DNA from: Klebsiella spallanzanii
GTDB taxonomy: Bacteria; Pseudomonadota; Gammaproteobacteria; Enterobacterales; Enterobacteriaceae
NCBI RefSeq assembly: GCF_902158555.1
Contig: NZ_CABGGS010000047.1
Location: forward strand, 248,001-312,000
Length of the DNA: 64,000 nt
Direction: 5' to 3'
Of the stretch, positions 46,770-58,360 are shown one piece after another. A program made the position numbers and the translations under genes. The notes beneath the pieces are model-generated. The model was not told where the DNA came from. It worked only from the letters and a program-made list of their open reading frames with translations, and searched no databases. Every line of letters begins with the position of its first letter. Positions within the stretch are counted from its first letter, which is position 1.

Positions 46770-47330
46770 ATGAAGTATCAACAGGTATTGCAGGAATTAT
46801 TGTTAGATGACCCTGTAAGAATGAAGGCTCTTTACGCCGTTCGGGCATTAAAGCTCAGTGATGGCTGGATTGGGGCAGGATTCGTGCGTGATGCGGTCTG
46901 GGATCATTTACATGGATATGGGCAACAACCGGTTTCTGGCGACGTGGATGTTGTCTGGTTCGACGCTGAATACTGCAATCCGACTCACGATAGCAGCCTT
47001 GAAGAGAGGCTCAGCCTACAGCTTTCTACCTTCAACTGGTCGGTAAAGAATCAGGCCAGAATGCATCAACGTAATGGTCACCGTCCCTACCACTCAACAG
47101 AAAATGCTCTGCTGTACTGGCCTGAAACGGCTACGGCCGTCGCCATCAGAATGGGAGATGGAGATCTTATTGAGATTATTGCGCCCTATGGGCTTGATGA
47201 TCTGTTTGAACGGCGTCTTAGACCGACGCCGTCATTCGAACGTGAAAAATTGGATATTTTTAAGCAACGTGTCGCCGCAAAACGATGGATGGAGCGCTAT
47301 CCTACATTGCAGCTCATCGTTGCTGAATAA
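46770..47330 (+). CDS. Nucleotidyltransferase-family protein (DUF925-like)
   Basis: 186 residues. Starts with a helical part, then GWIGAGFVRDAVWDHLHGY and SGDVDVVWFD, the glycine and paired-aspartate pattern of the NTP_transf_6 family of minimal nucleotidyltransferases, then AVAIRM and IIAPYGLDDLFERRLRPTP. The substrate is not known. It stands alone, just before the lambdoid remnant. Confidence 0.85.
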   Translation: MKYQQVLQELLLDDPVRMKALYAVRALKLSDGWIGAGFVRDAVWDHLHGYGQQPVSGDVDVVWFDAEYCNPTHDSSLEERLSLQLSTFNWSVKNQARMHQRNGHRPYHSTENALLYWPETATAVAIRMGDGDLIEIIAPYGLDDLFERRLRPTPSFEREKLDIFKQRVAAKRWMERYPTLQLIVAE

Positions 47331-47434
47331 TTAAAAGGCCTGAGTCCGATACAATACCAAACCCAGGCCCTGAAAGCCGCGTAGCATGAACTGTCCAACT
47401 TTATGAGGTCAGTCCATAAACCGGATTAAAGATA

Positions 47435-47806
47435 TTAGTTTGGCACAGAACCAGAATAAAATGTTCCAGCCAGACGTTGTGTCCGCTCTACTGCATACGC
47501 AGAAAACACATCTGCCGAACTTGCTGTTTGCTCGAATGGATGATGAAATACTGGAACAGAATCTTTAGATTTTTCTGTATCCAACAGCATTACGCGAGAG
47601 ATGAAATAAAGGGTATCATCAGCAAGGTTGCGAAACACTACCTGAAAAATCGGAATCATTTCTACTCGATCGGTATTAAACGTAGAGGGATCCCTTAGAT
47701 TAGTGAAACTGCCAGAAATCCGTACATACTTCCCCTCAATAACTTCACCATCTTTAGCTTTGTAGATAGCCTGAGTTGTACTCCATTCTAAATCTATGGA
47801 TTTCAT
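47435..47806 (-). CDS. Hypothetical protein of the prophage remnant
   Basis: 123 residues, no signal peptide or membrane segment, beta-rich (GKYVRISGSFTNLRD, MIPIFQVVFRNLADDTLYFISRVMLL). I do not recognise it. It lies left of the beta-rich orphan gene, on the same strand, and may be a late remnant or a moron. Confidence 0.65.
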   Translation of the reverse strand: MKSIDLEWSTTQAIYKAKDGEVIEGKYVRISGSFTNLRDPSTFNTDRVEMIPIFQVVFRNLADDTLYFISRVMLLDTEKSKDSVPVFHHPFEQTASSADVFSAYAVERTQRLAGTFYSGSVPN

Positions 47807-48105
47807 ATTTTATCCTTTATAAATAAATTAATGGTTTACTTCATATTGGTGGACTAACCATGTCAGGTTTTACCACCGACTTTATCACAAGGACGACAGT
47901 CCAGGATAATTCAGCAATACTCTCTCTATCGTGCATTAATTTCGCCATTTAATCTCCGGATAAGTAGATTTATCTTTCCGAAGAAGCAGATATCCAGTCG
48001 AAGCAATGCCTGCTGGCATTTATTAAATAAGAACCCAACATTTGAAGAGAATATGCCCGGTAAAAGGCACCCTATGGGTGCCTTTTGCAAAATATTTATT
48101 AGTGA
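47807..48105. other. Gene-free stretch with terminator
   Basis: About 300 AT-rich bases holding the promoter of the 123-residue gene and the terminator at 48062-48086. I see no gene. Confidence 0.5.
48062..48086 (-). terminator. Strong hairpin terminator
   Basis: 11-bp perfect arms, AAAAGGCACCC at 48062-48072 and GGGTGCCTTTT at 48076-48086, loop TAT, 20 bases after the stop of the 48106 gene on the minus strand. The A/T flanks could make it work both ways. Confidence 0.8.
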
Positions 48106-48798
48106 TTACGCAATAACGCCGTTATCAAACGTGTAGGCTGTGCCAGCTAAAATTCCATCTTCACCTTCACGCACAATCTTCACATGTTTTGCCGCACCAT
48201 CATTCCAGCAAAAGACCGCAACAGCTCCGATTGACAAATTAAAACTGCATTTGCTATTCGTTACAATAACAAGCGAATGTTCACCCGCGATAATATCACC
48301 GTCATTGCCGGCACAGATGATTGTATTGTCACGACCTTCATCATTAATCTGGCAATTTTCACCCGCGGCAATAAGAACACTGTCCTTCACCACGTCTCTG
48401 GCATTAATTCGCGAACTGTACCCGGCAACAAATGCCCGCGCAGCTTCTAGCGGGAAGTCAGGTGTTGATGGTGGAGTCATATAATTTAACTCAATCTCAG
48501 AATTGTTACCTAGAGCACTGGTTCGTGAATAATTACCGCCCCAGATTTTGCTTTGTTCCCCAATGACGCTGATGACGCCGTCCATTCCTGGCATATAGAA
48601 ACCTTCGCTGGCCCCCTGCTCACCACTGGAAAGTACTACATCATCATAGACTGTAGAACTATCTCCACAATGGGTAATTCGCACCGGGGATGATTTCCCT
48701 ACAACATGATGAAAACCATCTGAGAACGCCACACCACCATTACCTACAGTGCCACCGATCAGAACAGCCCCTTCAATTGGTGCATTGACAATAGACAT
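48106..48798 (-). CDS. Beta-solenoid-like protein, prophage remnant
   Basis: 230 residues from the ATG at 48798, which has AAAGGAG upstream. Almost no helices; short repeated turns of the type SVLIAAGENCQIND, NTIICAGNDGDIIAGE, SLVIVTNSKCSF suggest a left-handed beta-helix or beta-roll of ~15-residue rungs. No signal peptide. Similar rung patterns occur in phage tail fibres and adhesins. Not identified; its own promoter and terminator suggest it is expressed independently, as lysogenic conversion genes often are. Confidence 0.7.
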   Translation of the reverse strand: MSIVNAPIEGAVLIGGTVGNGGVAFSDGFHHVVGKSSPVRITHCGDSSTVYDDVVLSSGEQGASEGFYMPGMDGVISVIGEQSKIWGGNYSRTSALGNNSEIELNYMTPPSTPDFPLEAARAFVAGYSSRINARDVVKDSVLIAAGENCQINDEGRDNTIICAGNDGDIIAGEHSLVIVTNSKCSFNLSIGAVAVFCWNDGAAKHVKIVREGEDGILAGTAYTFDNGVIA

Positions 48799-48958
48799 AA
48801 ATACTCCTTTGGGTTTAATTGATAGAATTGAACAGACCACGATTTTCAACGAAGTACATTACGATTGATTTTGCAGTCTGGTATAGAAAAGACCATGCAA
48901 ATACTGGCCTTGATAAACTGATATTTCCGATTGGCAGATTGCGTGCCCCATAAACGAC

Positions 48959-48987
48959 AAAACCCCGCCATTTCAGGCAGGGTTTTT
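48959..48987. terminator. Phage-type hairpin
   Basis: AAAACCCCGCC pairs with GGCAGGGTTTT (one bulged C) around ATTTCA, with Ts following on the plus strand. Common in lambdoid phages at the end of transcription units. Confidence 0.6.
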
Positions 48988-49255
48988 AGCGTTTAAGTTG
49001 TGCATTGAAGTAAGCACTCTTAACACTCTACACAACAAAACACGGACCGCGTTAGTATTATTTTCTGTTTATTTCATTCCCGGGGATATGTAGCAATCAA
49101 GAGGCACTGAGTCACTCTTTCTAAGATAAATAATTACCGCGAGCTTGATAAAGCAGACCGCACCAGAGGCGTTTTTCACCTCCAGTATTTGACGTAAATA
49201 AATCCCGTGTGTATTTAAATTTAAAGGATGCCTCCACGGCTTTAGGGACACTGCT

Positions 49256-49408
49256 TATACCCTAAATAATTCGAGTTGCAGGACAAAACGGTTAACCGTT
49301 TTGAACAGCGGCAGCGTTGGCCCTGAAAGGGTGAGTCCCGTAGGGGCGAATCACGCGGCAAGTGAGCGAAGTGAACGCACATGCAATTTGAAGTTGCACG
49401 GGGAGATA
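49256..49408. repeat. MITE-like repeat, copy B
   Basis: Begins with the same TATACCCTAAATAATTCGAG as copy A, and ends with TGCAATTTGAAG near its right end. The interior differs from copy A: it has a hairpin around AAAACGGTTAACCGTTTT and no ERIC-like core. It ends at the stop of the antiterminator gene. Confidence 0.7.
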
Positions 49409-49410
49409 CA

Positions 49411-49776
49411 TTAAGTATCCATATCCAGCGTAACATTAATCATGGATAAGCACCCATCAATGAATCCCTCTGCCATCTGAATCTCGACGCGAACCATTTT
49501 TTCATCTTTTTTAAGCTTCTTCGCTATCTTACGTTTAGATATTCCGTACAGATAATGAGCGACAAGAAGACTATGTTCATATGGTTTTTTATCGCGAAGC
49601 CGTGCCAGGCACCCTTCAATAATCAACGCATCATCATCAGTGCAGCACAAACGTGATTTTCCTGAATGGGGTAAAAGTCCCTTGAAACCCGCTGCTATAT
49701 GCGAGTAATCAAGCCCGGAATGGTCTGCTGCTGCCCATCCTCCCCACAAACCTAAAACTTTTTTAAGGTCGCGCAT
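49411..49776 (-). CDS. Lambdoid late antiterminator Q
   Basis: 121 residues from the ATG at 49776, which has GGAGA six bases upstream; the ATG six bases earlier overlaps that site. Belongs to the phage 82/21-type antitermination Q family: LWGGWAAADHSGLDYSHIAAGFKGLLP, CTDDDALIIEGCLARL, VAHYLYGISKRKIAKKLK. Q proteins let RNA polymerase read through the late-gene terminator. Here no late operon follows; only the repeat and a distant orphan gene. Confidence 0.9.
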   Translation of the reverse strand: MRDLKKVLGLWGGWAAADHSGLDYSHIAAGFKGLLPHSGKSRLCCTDDDALIIEGCLARLRDKKPYEHSLLVAHYLYGISKRKIAKKLKKDEKMVRVEIQMAEGFIDGCLSMINVTLDMDT

Positions 49777-50250
49777 ATTCATTCTCCATACACTAATCTT
49801 TAATAATTACGCCGATCGCCTGTGAGTTTTCGAGCGCCAACGCCTTTCAAAGGATGGGGCGAGTAAACTCGCAGGATGAACTCGTCATGTTCGCCAGTTC
49901 CTTCGTCCATGAAACAAGGTGCCCAAGGATCCGCTTTCTGATTTCACCTGCCGTCAGGCTCCCTTGATGCATGGCTTCACACATCTCCACCACTATCCAG
50001 TACTGCACTGGATGTGAGCATAGAAATGATGCTCACTTATTTAGCCTCCTGAATCGCACACGAAATATGATTACCTGCGTCCGCAGTCCCCACTTTTACA
50101 GCGTACGCAAGAGACACATGCGATTTGCGCAAATTTCTTGATCTTGATTGCATATCACACCCTTTAATTGCGTTACACGCATATTAATCTTGACATTTGA
50201 TTTGCGCAAGTTAATTTGCATATCACGCAAATTAAACATGTAATAAACGC
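49777..50250. promoter_or_regulatory. Repressor promoter with palindromic operators
   Basis: 474 bases between Q and CI. Three related palindromes: ATTTGCGCAAAT (50123-50134), TTTGCGCAAG (50201-50210), and AATTTGC/GCAAATT around ATATCAC (50213-50233). A TTGACA -35 lies at 50190-50195 with TAATTT at 50212-50217, so the second operator sits inside the promoter. This fits autoregulation by the CI-like protein. The left 350 bases hold no gene; the expected cro and replication genes are missing. Confidence 0.65.
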
Positions 50251-50943
50251 ATGAACATAGGAAATCGTATTAGAGAACTTCGCTTAGCGAAGGGACTCAA
50301 GATTGCAGATCTTGCTGATGCTGTCGGTATTGACGGTGCGAACATCTCTCGCGTGGAAACCGGTAAGCAGAAGTCATTTACTGAACAATCACTTAAGAAA
50401 TATGCTAATGCACTGGGTGTTAGCGTGGCGGAGCTATTTACTCCAGGTGAAAATGCAATTACTGTATATAAAAACAGTAAAAAGCAGCATCAAACTGGAG
50501 ATAGCTCTGTGTATAGAGTGGAGATTCTTGATGTCAACGCCAGCGCAGGTGGTGGCTTTATTCAAGGAAGTGACGTTATAGATGTAATTCGTTCTATCGA
50601 ATATAACAGCGAGCGCGCAATTGCTATGTTTGGCGGACGTTCGTCAGACCAGGTCAAGGTAATCAACGTTCGCGGTGACAGCATGGCTGAGACCATCGAA
50701 CCTGGAGATCTGATCTTCGTTGATATATCTGTACATGACTTTGATGGCGATGGAATCTATGTATTTGGTTTTGATGATAAAATTTACGTTAAACGACTTC
50801 AGATGATACCAGACCAATTACTCGTCATATCAGATAATCCTAAATATCGTGAATGGTCAGTGGATAAGAGCAATGAACATCGCTTCTATATCTATGGCAA
50901 AGTGATGATCAGCCAATCCCAATCCTTCAAACGACACGCGTAG
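50251..50943 (+). CDS. LexA-like (S24) phage repressor
   Basis: 230 residues. XRE helix-turn-helix at about 8-65 (LKIADLADAVGIDGANISRVE); linker with an ASAGGG site, where the Ala-Gly bond would be cut; S24 protease fold with NVRGDSMAETIEPGD (catalytic Ser) and KIYVKRLQ (catalytic Lys). RecA-stimulated self-cleavage is expected, so the remnant still carries an SOS-responsive switch. It lies downstream of its operators and is followed by icd in opposite orientation. Confidence 0.93.
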   Translation: MNIGNRIRELRLAKGLKIADLADAVGIDGANISRVETGKQKSFTEQSLKKYANALGVSVAELFTPGENAITVYKNSKKQHQTGDSSVYRVEILDVNASAGGGFIQGSDVIDVIRSIEYNSERAIAMFGGRSSDQVKVINVRGDSMAETIEPGDLIFVDISVHDFDGDGIYVFGFDDKIYVKRLQMIPDQLLVISDNPKYREWSVDKSNEHRFYIYGKVMISQSQSFKRHA

Positions 50944-50962
50944 TCCTCTACTTGCGCAAGCG

Positions 50963-50982
50963 CCGCCTTTACAGGCGGTTTT
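50963..50982 (+). terminator. Terminator after the repressor gene
   Basis: CCGCC-TTTACA-GGCGG followed by TTTT, 20 bases after the repressor stop. Confidence 0.65.
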
Positions 50983-51010
50983 CCTCATCCATAAGTTGCG
51001 AAACACGCAT

Positions 51011-51040
51011 AAAAAAACGGGAACTGTTAAGCTCCCGTTC
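51011..51040 (-). terminator. Terminator after icd
   Basis: AACGGGA pairs with TCCCGTT at 51016-51039; on the minus strand the hairpin is followed by a run of Ts (the A7 at 51011-51017). Confidence 0.75.
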
Positions 51041-51061
51041 TTATTTAACCCAAATTCTGGA

Positions 51062-52312
<1,251 letters not shown>

Positions 52313-52548
52313 TAACCTCTCCTTCGAGCGCTTCTGGTTCTGCTCTTCCCTCTTCACGCTAGCCGGGCGTTGGCTTTATTCGCCCACTCCCGTCATCGGA
52401 ATATCCCGCTAACCGGAGATTTCGCGTCCGTGTCGCCTTCCTGTAATGCGAATCGGTTTGAGCAACCTTTTTGTTAATAAGTTGTAATGAGCATGTCAAT
52501 ACTACCTGAATGTTTGCGTCCATGAAAGGCATTCGTAATTAGGCTATA

Positions 52549-53199
52549 ATGCGGCAATTGATTGAGTCTGAAAATACCATGCAAAAAACTTCATTTAGAA
52601 AACATCGCGTTGAGCGATTCAGCAAGCAACAAGTCACCAGACAACGTAAAGAACACCAACCAAAAACTGTGATCTTGTTCAATAAACCATATGATGTGTT
52701 GCCACAATTTACTGATGAATCCGGGCGCAGCACGCTAAAAGATTTTATTCTGGTTGCCGGAGTTTACGCTGCGGGTCGGTTGGACCGCGATAGCGAAGGC
52801 CTGATGGTGCTAACTAACGACGGCGCGCTGCAGGCGGCGCTCACCCAACCGGGCAAGCGCACGGGTAAAATTTATTATGTTCAGGTAGAGGGTGAACCAA
52901 CAGCCGATGCGCTGGCCGCGCTGCGCGACGGCGTCACGCTGAACGATGGTCCAACCCTGCCCGCTGGCGCTGAGCTGGTCACGGAACCTGAGTGGCTGTG
53001 GCCACGTAATCCGCCAATTCGCGAGCGCAAATCGATTCCCACCAGTTGGCTCAAAATCACCCTTTATGAAGGTCGCAACCGCCAGGTCAGACGCATGACC
53101 GCGCACGTCGGATACCCAACTCTACGCCTTATTCGCTATGCGATGGGTGGCTATACGCTGGATGGACTGACCAACGGCGAATGGCGAAAGGTCGAATAA
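52549..53199 (+). CDS. rluE: 23S rRNA pseudouridine(2457) synthase RluE
   Basis: 216 residues (E. coli 217). RsuA-type fold with [11 protein letters not shown], the catalytic Asp in [19 protein letters not shown], and [26 protein letters not shown]. Modifies U2457 of 23S rRNA. Divergent from icd. An internal ATG at 52579 is an alternative start. Confidence 0.95.
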   Translation: MRQLIESENTMQKTSFRKHRVERFSKQQVTRQRKEHQPKTVILFNKPYDVLPQFTDESGRSTLKDFILVAGVYAAGRLDRDSEGLMVLTNDGALQAALTQPGKRTGKIYYVQVEGEPTADALAALRDGVTLNDGPTLPAGAELVTEPEWLWPRNPPIRERKSIPTSWLKITLYEGRNRQVRRMTAHVGYPTLRLIRYAMGGYTLDGLTNGEWRKVE

Positions 53200-53240
53200 C
53201 TTAATAAAGCGGCTTACTGCCGTTTCAGGGAAGAAAAAAT

Positions 53241-54152
53241 ATGCGTTTAGTCATACCTGGTATATTGGGTCTCTGCTGCATCTCATCATTTTGTTTCGCA
53301 GAGGAGAACTGTGAAACTCTAGCCGGCATAGCAGCAGGGGAGGCAGATTACACCTATCAGTCAGCCCAGGTAAAAACGACTAGCAGGCTGCATTTTTACT
53401 CCGCCCCCGCGGCTCAATGCCAACTACCGGCATTTCTGATTGCAGGCGATAACGTCGAGGTGCTCCGCAGCATGGTGCTGGGTGACTCTCTTAGCCAACA
53501 GTATCGATACGTACGTTTCCGCGATGCCAAAGGGCAATTCGCCACCGGCTGGGTGAATGCTGCCGGATTGGCACCGGAGAATAATCCCCTAACCGTCAGC
53601 AGCCAGTGTCAGAAATGGGCAAATAAAGCGATGCGACAGCGCGAAAGTCTCGCTCCGGCTCAGGATAACCACTATCAAATACAAGGATCAGGCCGAGCGG
53701 AATTCTACGCAATGCCTGACGAACAGTGTCGCAGCCACACCATTTTTCTGGTCCCAGGGGATACCGTTTCCACCCAGGAGCAATCCAACGATGATTTTAT
53801 CGAAGCCGTTTATTACACCGCCGATCGCCATATCGTGCGCGGCTGGTTGAAAAAATCACGGCTCACGCCGCTAAACCACGGCGATAGCTACCGTGAGGAT
53901 ATCAATCCCTTATCAACGGACAAAGCATCGCGTCTGGTAACGCTTAATTTACGTCACGACTATAGCTGTATATTTTATGAAAGCTGGAATGCGGAAAAAG
54001 AGATTCAAATGATGGTGCGTGAAGATCACCAGTCCTCGCAGTGTCGCGGCGCAGGCGACCCGGAAACATCGCCTGTTATCGCTTACATTAGCCTTAACAA
54101 ACTCAGCGGCGAAATTCGCTGGCCGGATGTCGCAGAAGGGTTCGAACCATAA
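53241..54152 (+). CDS. Exported protein with two SH3-like repeats, unknown
   Basis: 303 residues. Signal peptide MRLVIPGILGLCCISSFCFA. Two related segments, about 45-105 and 145-205, share the pattern R-x-F/Y-Y-A/S-x-P-x-x-Q-C and end in GWV/GWL-x-x-x-L, resembling bacterial SH3 domains. Several cysteines suggest disulfides. Probably periplasmic. Not found in this place in E. coli K-12, where nudJ follows rluE. Function unknown. Confidence 0.8.
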   Translation: MRLVIPGILGLCCISSFCFAEENCETLAGIAAGEADYTYQSAQVKTTSRLHFYSAPAAQCQLPAFLIAGDNVEVLRSMVLGDSLSQQYRYVRFRDAKGQFATGWVNAAGLAPENNPLTVSSQCQKWANKAMRQRESLAPAQDNHYQIQGSGRAEFYAMPDEQCRSHTIFLVPGDTVSTQEQSNDDFIEAVYYTADRHIVRGWLKKSRLTPLNHGDSYREDINPLSTDKASRLVTLNLRHDYSCIFYESWNAEKEIQMMVREDHQSSQCRGAGDPETSPVIAYISLNKLSGEIRWPDVAEGFEP

Positions 54153-54164
54153 TAAGGATGCAAT

Positions 54165-54641
54165 ATGTTTAAACCGCACGTCACCGTCGCCTGCGTGGTT
54201 CACGCAAAAGGCAAATTTCTGGTCGTTGAAGAAACCATCAATGGCAAAGCGTTATGGAACCAGCCTGCGGGGCATCTGGAGGCCGATGAAACGCTGGTGC
54301 AGGCCGCAGAACGCGAACTGTGGGAAGAGACCGGCATTCGCGCGACGCCGCAGCACTTCATCCGCATGCACCAGTGGATAGCCCCGGATCGTACGCCTTT
54401 TTTGCGTTTCTTATTCGCCATTGAGCTTAACGATACGTGCGCCACTGAACCTCATGACAGCGATATTGACCGCTGCCTGTGGCTTAGTGCTGAGGAAATT
54501 CTTAACGCAGCAAACCTGCGTTCTCAATTAGTTGCCGAGAGCATCCGCAGCTATCAGCAGGATCCCCGCTACCCTCTGTCGTTAATTGGTGAATTTAACT
54601 GGCCGTTCACAGGGGGTGCCTCAACGGTTGACGCGTGCTAG
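54165..54641 (+). CDS. nudJ: Nudix phosphatase NudJ
   Basis: 158 residues (E. coli 153). Full Nudix box [23 protein letters not shown] at about 37-59. E. coli NudJ removes phosphates from HMP-PP, thiamin pyrophosphate and nucleoside tri/diphosphates. It starts 12 bases after the exported protein gene and overlaps the region upstream of mnmA. Confidence 0.95.
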   Translation: MFKPHVTVACVVHAKGKFLVVEETINGKALWNQPAGHLEADETLVQAAERELWEETGIRATPQHFIRMHQWIAPDRTPFLRFLFAIELNDTCATEPHDSDIDRCLWLSAEEILNAANLRSQLVAESIRSYQQDPRYPLSLIGEFNWPFTGGASTVDAC

Positions 54642-54679
54642 AATACGCCGCCTCGAAGTTCAATGTAGTGAGTATTCCA

Positions 54680-55786
54680 ATGTCAGAAAGCCAGAAAAAA
54701 GTGATCGTCGGCATGTCCGGCGGGGTTGATTCCTCAGTTTCCGCTTACCTGCTTCTCCAGCAAGGGTATAAGGTGGAAGGCCTGTTCATGAAGAACTGGG
54801 AAGAAGACGACGGCGAGGAATATTGTACCGCAGCGGCAGATTTGGCGGATGCGCAAGCCGTCTGCGATAAGCTCGGGATTGAACTTCATACCGTCAACTT
54901 TGCCGCAGAATATTGGGACAACGTGTTCGAACTGTTCCTTGAAGAATATAAAGCCGGACGCACGCCGAACCCGGATATTCTGTGTAATAAAGAAATTAAG
55001 TTTAAAGCCTTCCTCGAGTTTGCCGCAGAGGACCTCGGCGCCGACTATATTGCCACCGGCCACTATGTGCGCCGCGCTGACGTTAACGGTAAGAGCCAGC
55101 TGCTGCGCGGCCTCGACGGTAATAAAGACCAGAGCTACTTCCTTTATACCCTGGGCCACGAACAGATCGCGCAAAGCCTGTTCCCGGTGGGGGAACTGGA
55201 AAAGCCGCAGGTGCGTAAAATTGCCGAAGAGCTGGACCTCATCACCGCGAAGAAAAAAGACTCTACCGGTATCTGCTTTATCGGCGAGCGTAAGTTCCGC
55301 GAGTTCCTTGGCCGCTACCTGCCTGCTCAGCCGGGTAAAATTATCAGCGTTGACGGCGATGAAGTCGGCGAGCACCAGGGCCTGATGTACCATACGCTTG
55401 GGCAGCGTAAAGGCCTGGGCATCGGCGGCATCAAAGACGGCGGCGAAGACCCGTGGTATGTGGTCGATAAAGACGTCGAAAACAATATTTTGATCGTGGC
55501 TCAGGGCCATGACCATCCGCGTCTGATGTCGGTGGGGCTTATTGCCCAACAGCTGCACTGGGTTGACCGCGAGCCGGTAACCGGCACGCTGCGCTGTACG
55601 GTCAAAACCCGTTACCGCCAGACTGACATCCCCTGCACCGTTAAAGCGCTGGATGACGACCGCATCGAAGTTATCTTCGATGAACCGGTTGCGGCCGTTA
55701 CGCCGGGTCAGTCAGCGGTCTTCTACAGCGGCGAAATCTGCCTCGGCGGCGGTATTATTGAACAGCGCTTGCCGCTGCAGGCCTGA
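54680..55786 (+). CDS. mnmA: tRNA 2-thiouridylase MnmA
   Basis: 368 residues from the ATG at 54680 (E. coli 368). PP-loop [20 protein letters not shown] with the first catalytic Cys, and [13 protein letters not shown] with the second. Thiolates U34 of Lys, Glu and Gln tRNAs using the Tus relay. Followed by hflD. Confidence 0.97.
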   Translation: MSESQKKVIVGMSGGVDSSVSAYLLLQQGYKVEGLFMKNWEEDDGEEYCTAAADLADAQAVCDKLGIELHTVNFAAEYWDNVFELFLEEYKAGRTPNPDILCNKEIKFKAFLEFAAEDLGADYIATGHYVRRADVNGKSQLLRGLDGNKDQSYFLYTLGHEQIAQSLFPVGELEKPQVRKIAEELDLITAKKKDSTGICFIGERKFREFLGRYLPAQPGKIISVDGDEVGEHQGLMYHTLGQRKGLGIGGIKDGGEDPWYVVDKDVENNILIVAQGHDHPRLMSVGLIAQQLHWVDREPVTGTLRCTVKTRYRQTDIPCTVKALDDDRIEVIFDEPVAAVTPGQSAVFYSGEICLGGGIIEQRLPLQA

Positions 55787-55845
55787 CAGACGTTTTTGCC
55801 GCCGAATGCACCAATCTGGCATCCGGTGGTTTACAAGGAGAATGT

Positions 55846-56487
55846 GTGGCGAAGAATTATTATGACATTACGCTGGCGCTGGCCGGAGTTTGCCAGGCCG
55901 CGCGTCTGGTTCAGGAACTGGCGCACCAGGGGCATTGCGATGGCGATGCCCTGCATGTGTCGCTGAACAGCATCATCGACCTCGACCCGGATTCAACGCT
56001 GGCGGTGTTCGGTGGCAGTGAAGCCAATCTTCGCCTCGGGCTGGAAACCCTCATTGGCGTGCTGAATACCAGCAGTCGCCAGGGACTGAACGCCGAACTC
56101 ACCCGCTATACTTTAAGCCTGATGGTGCTGGAACGTAAGCTTGCCGCCAGCAAAGGGGCAATGGATACCCTCGGCAACCGTATTGGTGGCCTGCGCCGTC
56201 AGCTGGAACATTTCGATCTGCAATCTGAAACCCTGCTCAGCGCGATGGCGGGCATCTATGTTGATGTGATTAGCCCGCTGGGCCCGCGTATTCAGGTAAC
56301 CGGCTCTCCAGCCGTACTGCAAAGTCCTCAGGTACAGGCGAAAGTTCGCTCTGCCCTACTGGCAGGTATTCGCTCCGCCGTGCTCTGGCACCAGGTGGGC
56401 GGCGGACGCCTGCAGCTGATGTTTTCTCGTCATCGTCTGGTTAACCAGGCAAAACAAATTCTTGCTCATTTAACCCCGGAGTTGTGA
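55846..56487 (+). CDS. hflD: HflD, lysogenization regulator
   Basis: 213 residues, GTG start behind AAGGAG, same length as in E. coli. Helical, membrane-associated protein that binds lambda CII and lowers lysogeny; normal role unclear. Lies between mnmA and purB as in E. coli. Confidence 0.95.
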   Translation: MAKNYYDITLALAGVCQAARLVQELAHQGHCDGDALHVSLNSIIDLDPDSTLAVFGGSEANLRLGLETLIGVLNTSSRQGLNAELTRYTLSLMVLERKLAASKGAMDTLGNRIGGLRRQLEHFDLQSETLLSAMAGIYVDVISPLGPRIQVTGSPAVLQSPQVQAKVRSALLAGIRSAVLWHQVGGGRLQLMFSRHRLVNQAKQILAHLTPEL

Positions 56488-57861
<1,374 letters not shown>

Positions 57862-57870
57862 GCCCTCCGC

Positions 57871-57897
57871 CCCTCTTTCCTGCGGGAAAGAGGGTTT
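57871..57897 (+). terminator. Terminator after purB
   Basis: CCCTCTTTCC-TGC-GGGAAAGAGGG followed by TTT, ten bases beyond the purB stop. Confidence 0.8.
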
Positions 57898-57914
57898 CAT
57901 ATCCGTTCGGTCCA

Positions 57915-58277
57915 TTAAATCCAGACGTCGTTCACCGCGGTGCGCTCTCCACCTTCTTCCCCGGTATTCAACACGCCGCGCGGCTCTATCAGCATGAGTT
58001 TAGTTTCCGTTTGCGCCGAGGTTTTATGTTCGACGCCCCGCGGTACCACAATCATCTCTCCCGCCTGAAGCAGCAGATGACTATCGCGGAAATCCAGTCG
58101 CAACACTCCCTCCAGCACGATCAACGCCTCGTCCGTTTCTGGATGGTTATGCCAGATAAAGTCGCCAAGGATCCTGACTACTTTGAACTGATAGTCGTTC
58201 ATTTCAGCCACTACCTTCGGCTGCCACTGCTCAGTGAACAGCCTAAATTTTTGCGCAATATTAATCGATTGGTACAT
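57915..58277 (-). CDS. Single-domain cupin protein
   Basis: 120 residues from the ATG at 58277, which has AGGAG upstream. Cupin motif 1 HNHPETDEALIVLEG (two His, Glu) and motif 2 GEMIVVPRGVEHKTSA (His) give a metal site. Function unknown. It lies downstream of, and in line with, the broken AraC-type gene, which may have controlled it. Confidence 0.85.
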   Translation of the reverse strand: MYQSINIAQKFRLFTEQWQPKVVAEMNDYQFKVVRILGDFIWHNHPETDEALIVLEGVLRLDFRDSHLLLQAGEMIVVPRGVEHKTSAQTETKLMLIEPRGVLNTGEEGGERTAVNDVWI

Positions 58278-58360
58278 AAGCAGACTCCTTGTGTTAAAGG
58301 CAGCCAGCATAGATAGGATATTGCCTGCAGAGATTGAACGATTGTGCAACTTGCAGCAAT

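Larger units (their letters stand above)
48799..49410. other. 612-base region: promoter, hairpin and repeat copy B
   Basis: Holds the promoter of the beta-solenoid gene, a hairpin at about 48959-48987 and the MITE-like repeat from 49256. The small open frames between do not look coding. Confidence 0.5.
47331..51061. mobile_element. Lambdoid prophage remnant beside icd
   Basis: An AT-rich block lying against the icd 3' end, a known integration site of phage 21 and e14. It keeps an antiterminator Q, a LexA-like CI repressor with operators, two orphan genes, phage-like terminators and one MITE-like repeat. No integrase, replication or structural genes remain. The left limit is approximate, and I could not find a duplicated icd end. 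Confidence 0.6.

Noticed and set aside
47385-47420. AACTGTCCAACTTTATGAGG, looking like the end of an IS3-type element
   Set aside because: No transposase or opposite end nearby; too short to call an insertion sequence.
49069-49251. 60-residue minus-strand open frame near repeat copy B
   Set aside because: No ribosome site, and no similarity recognised.
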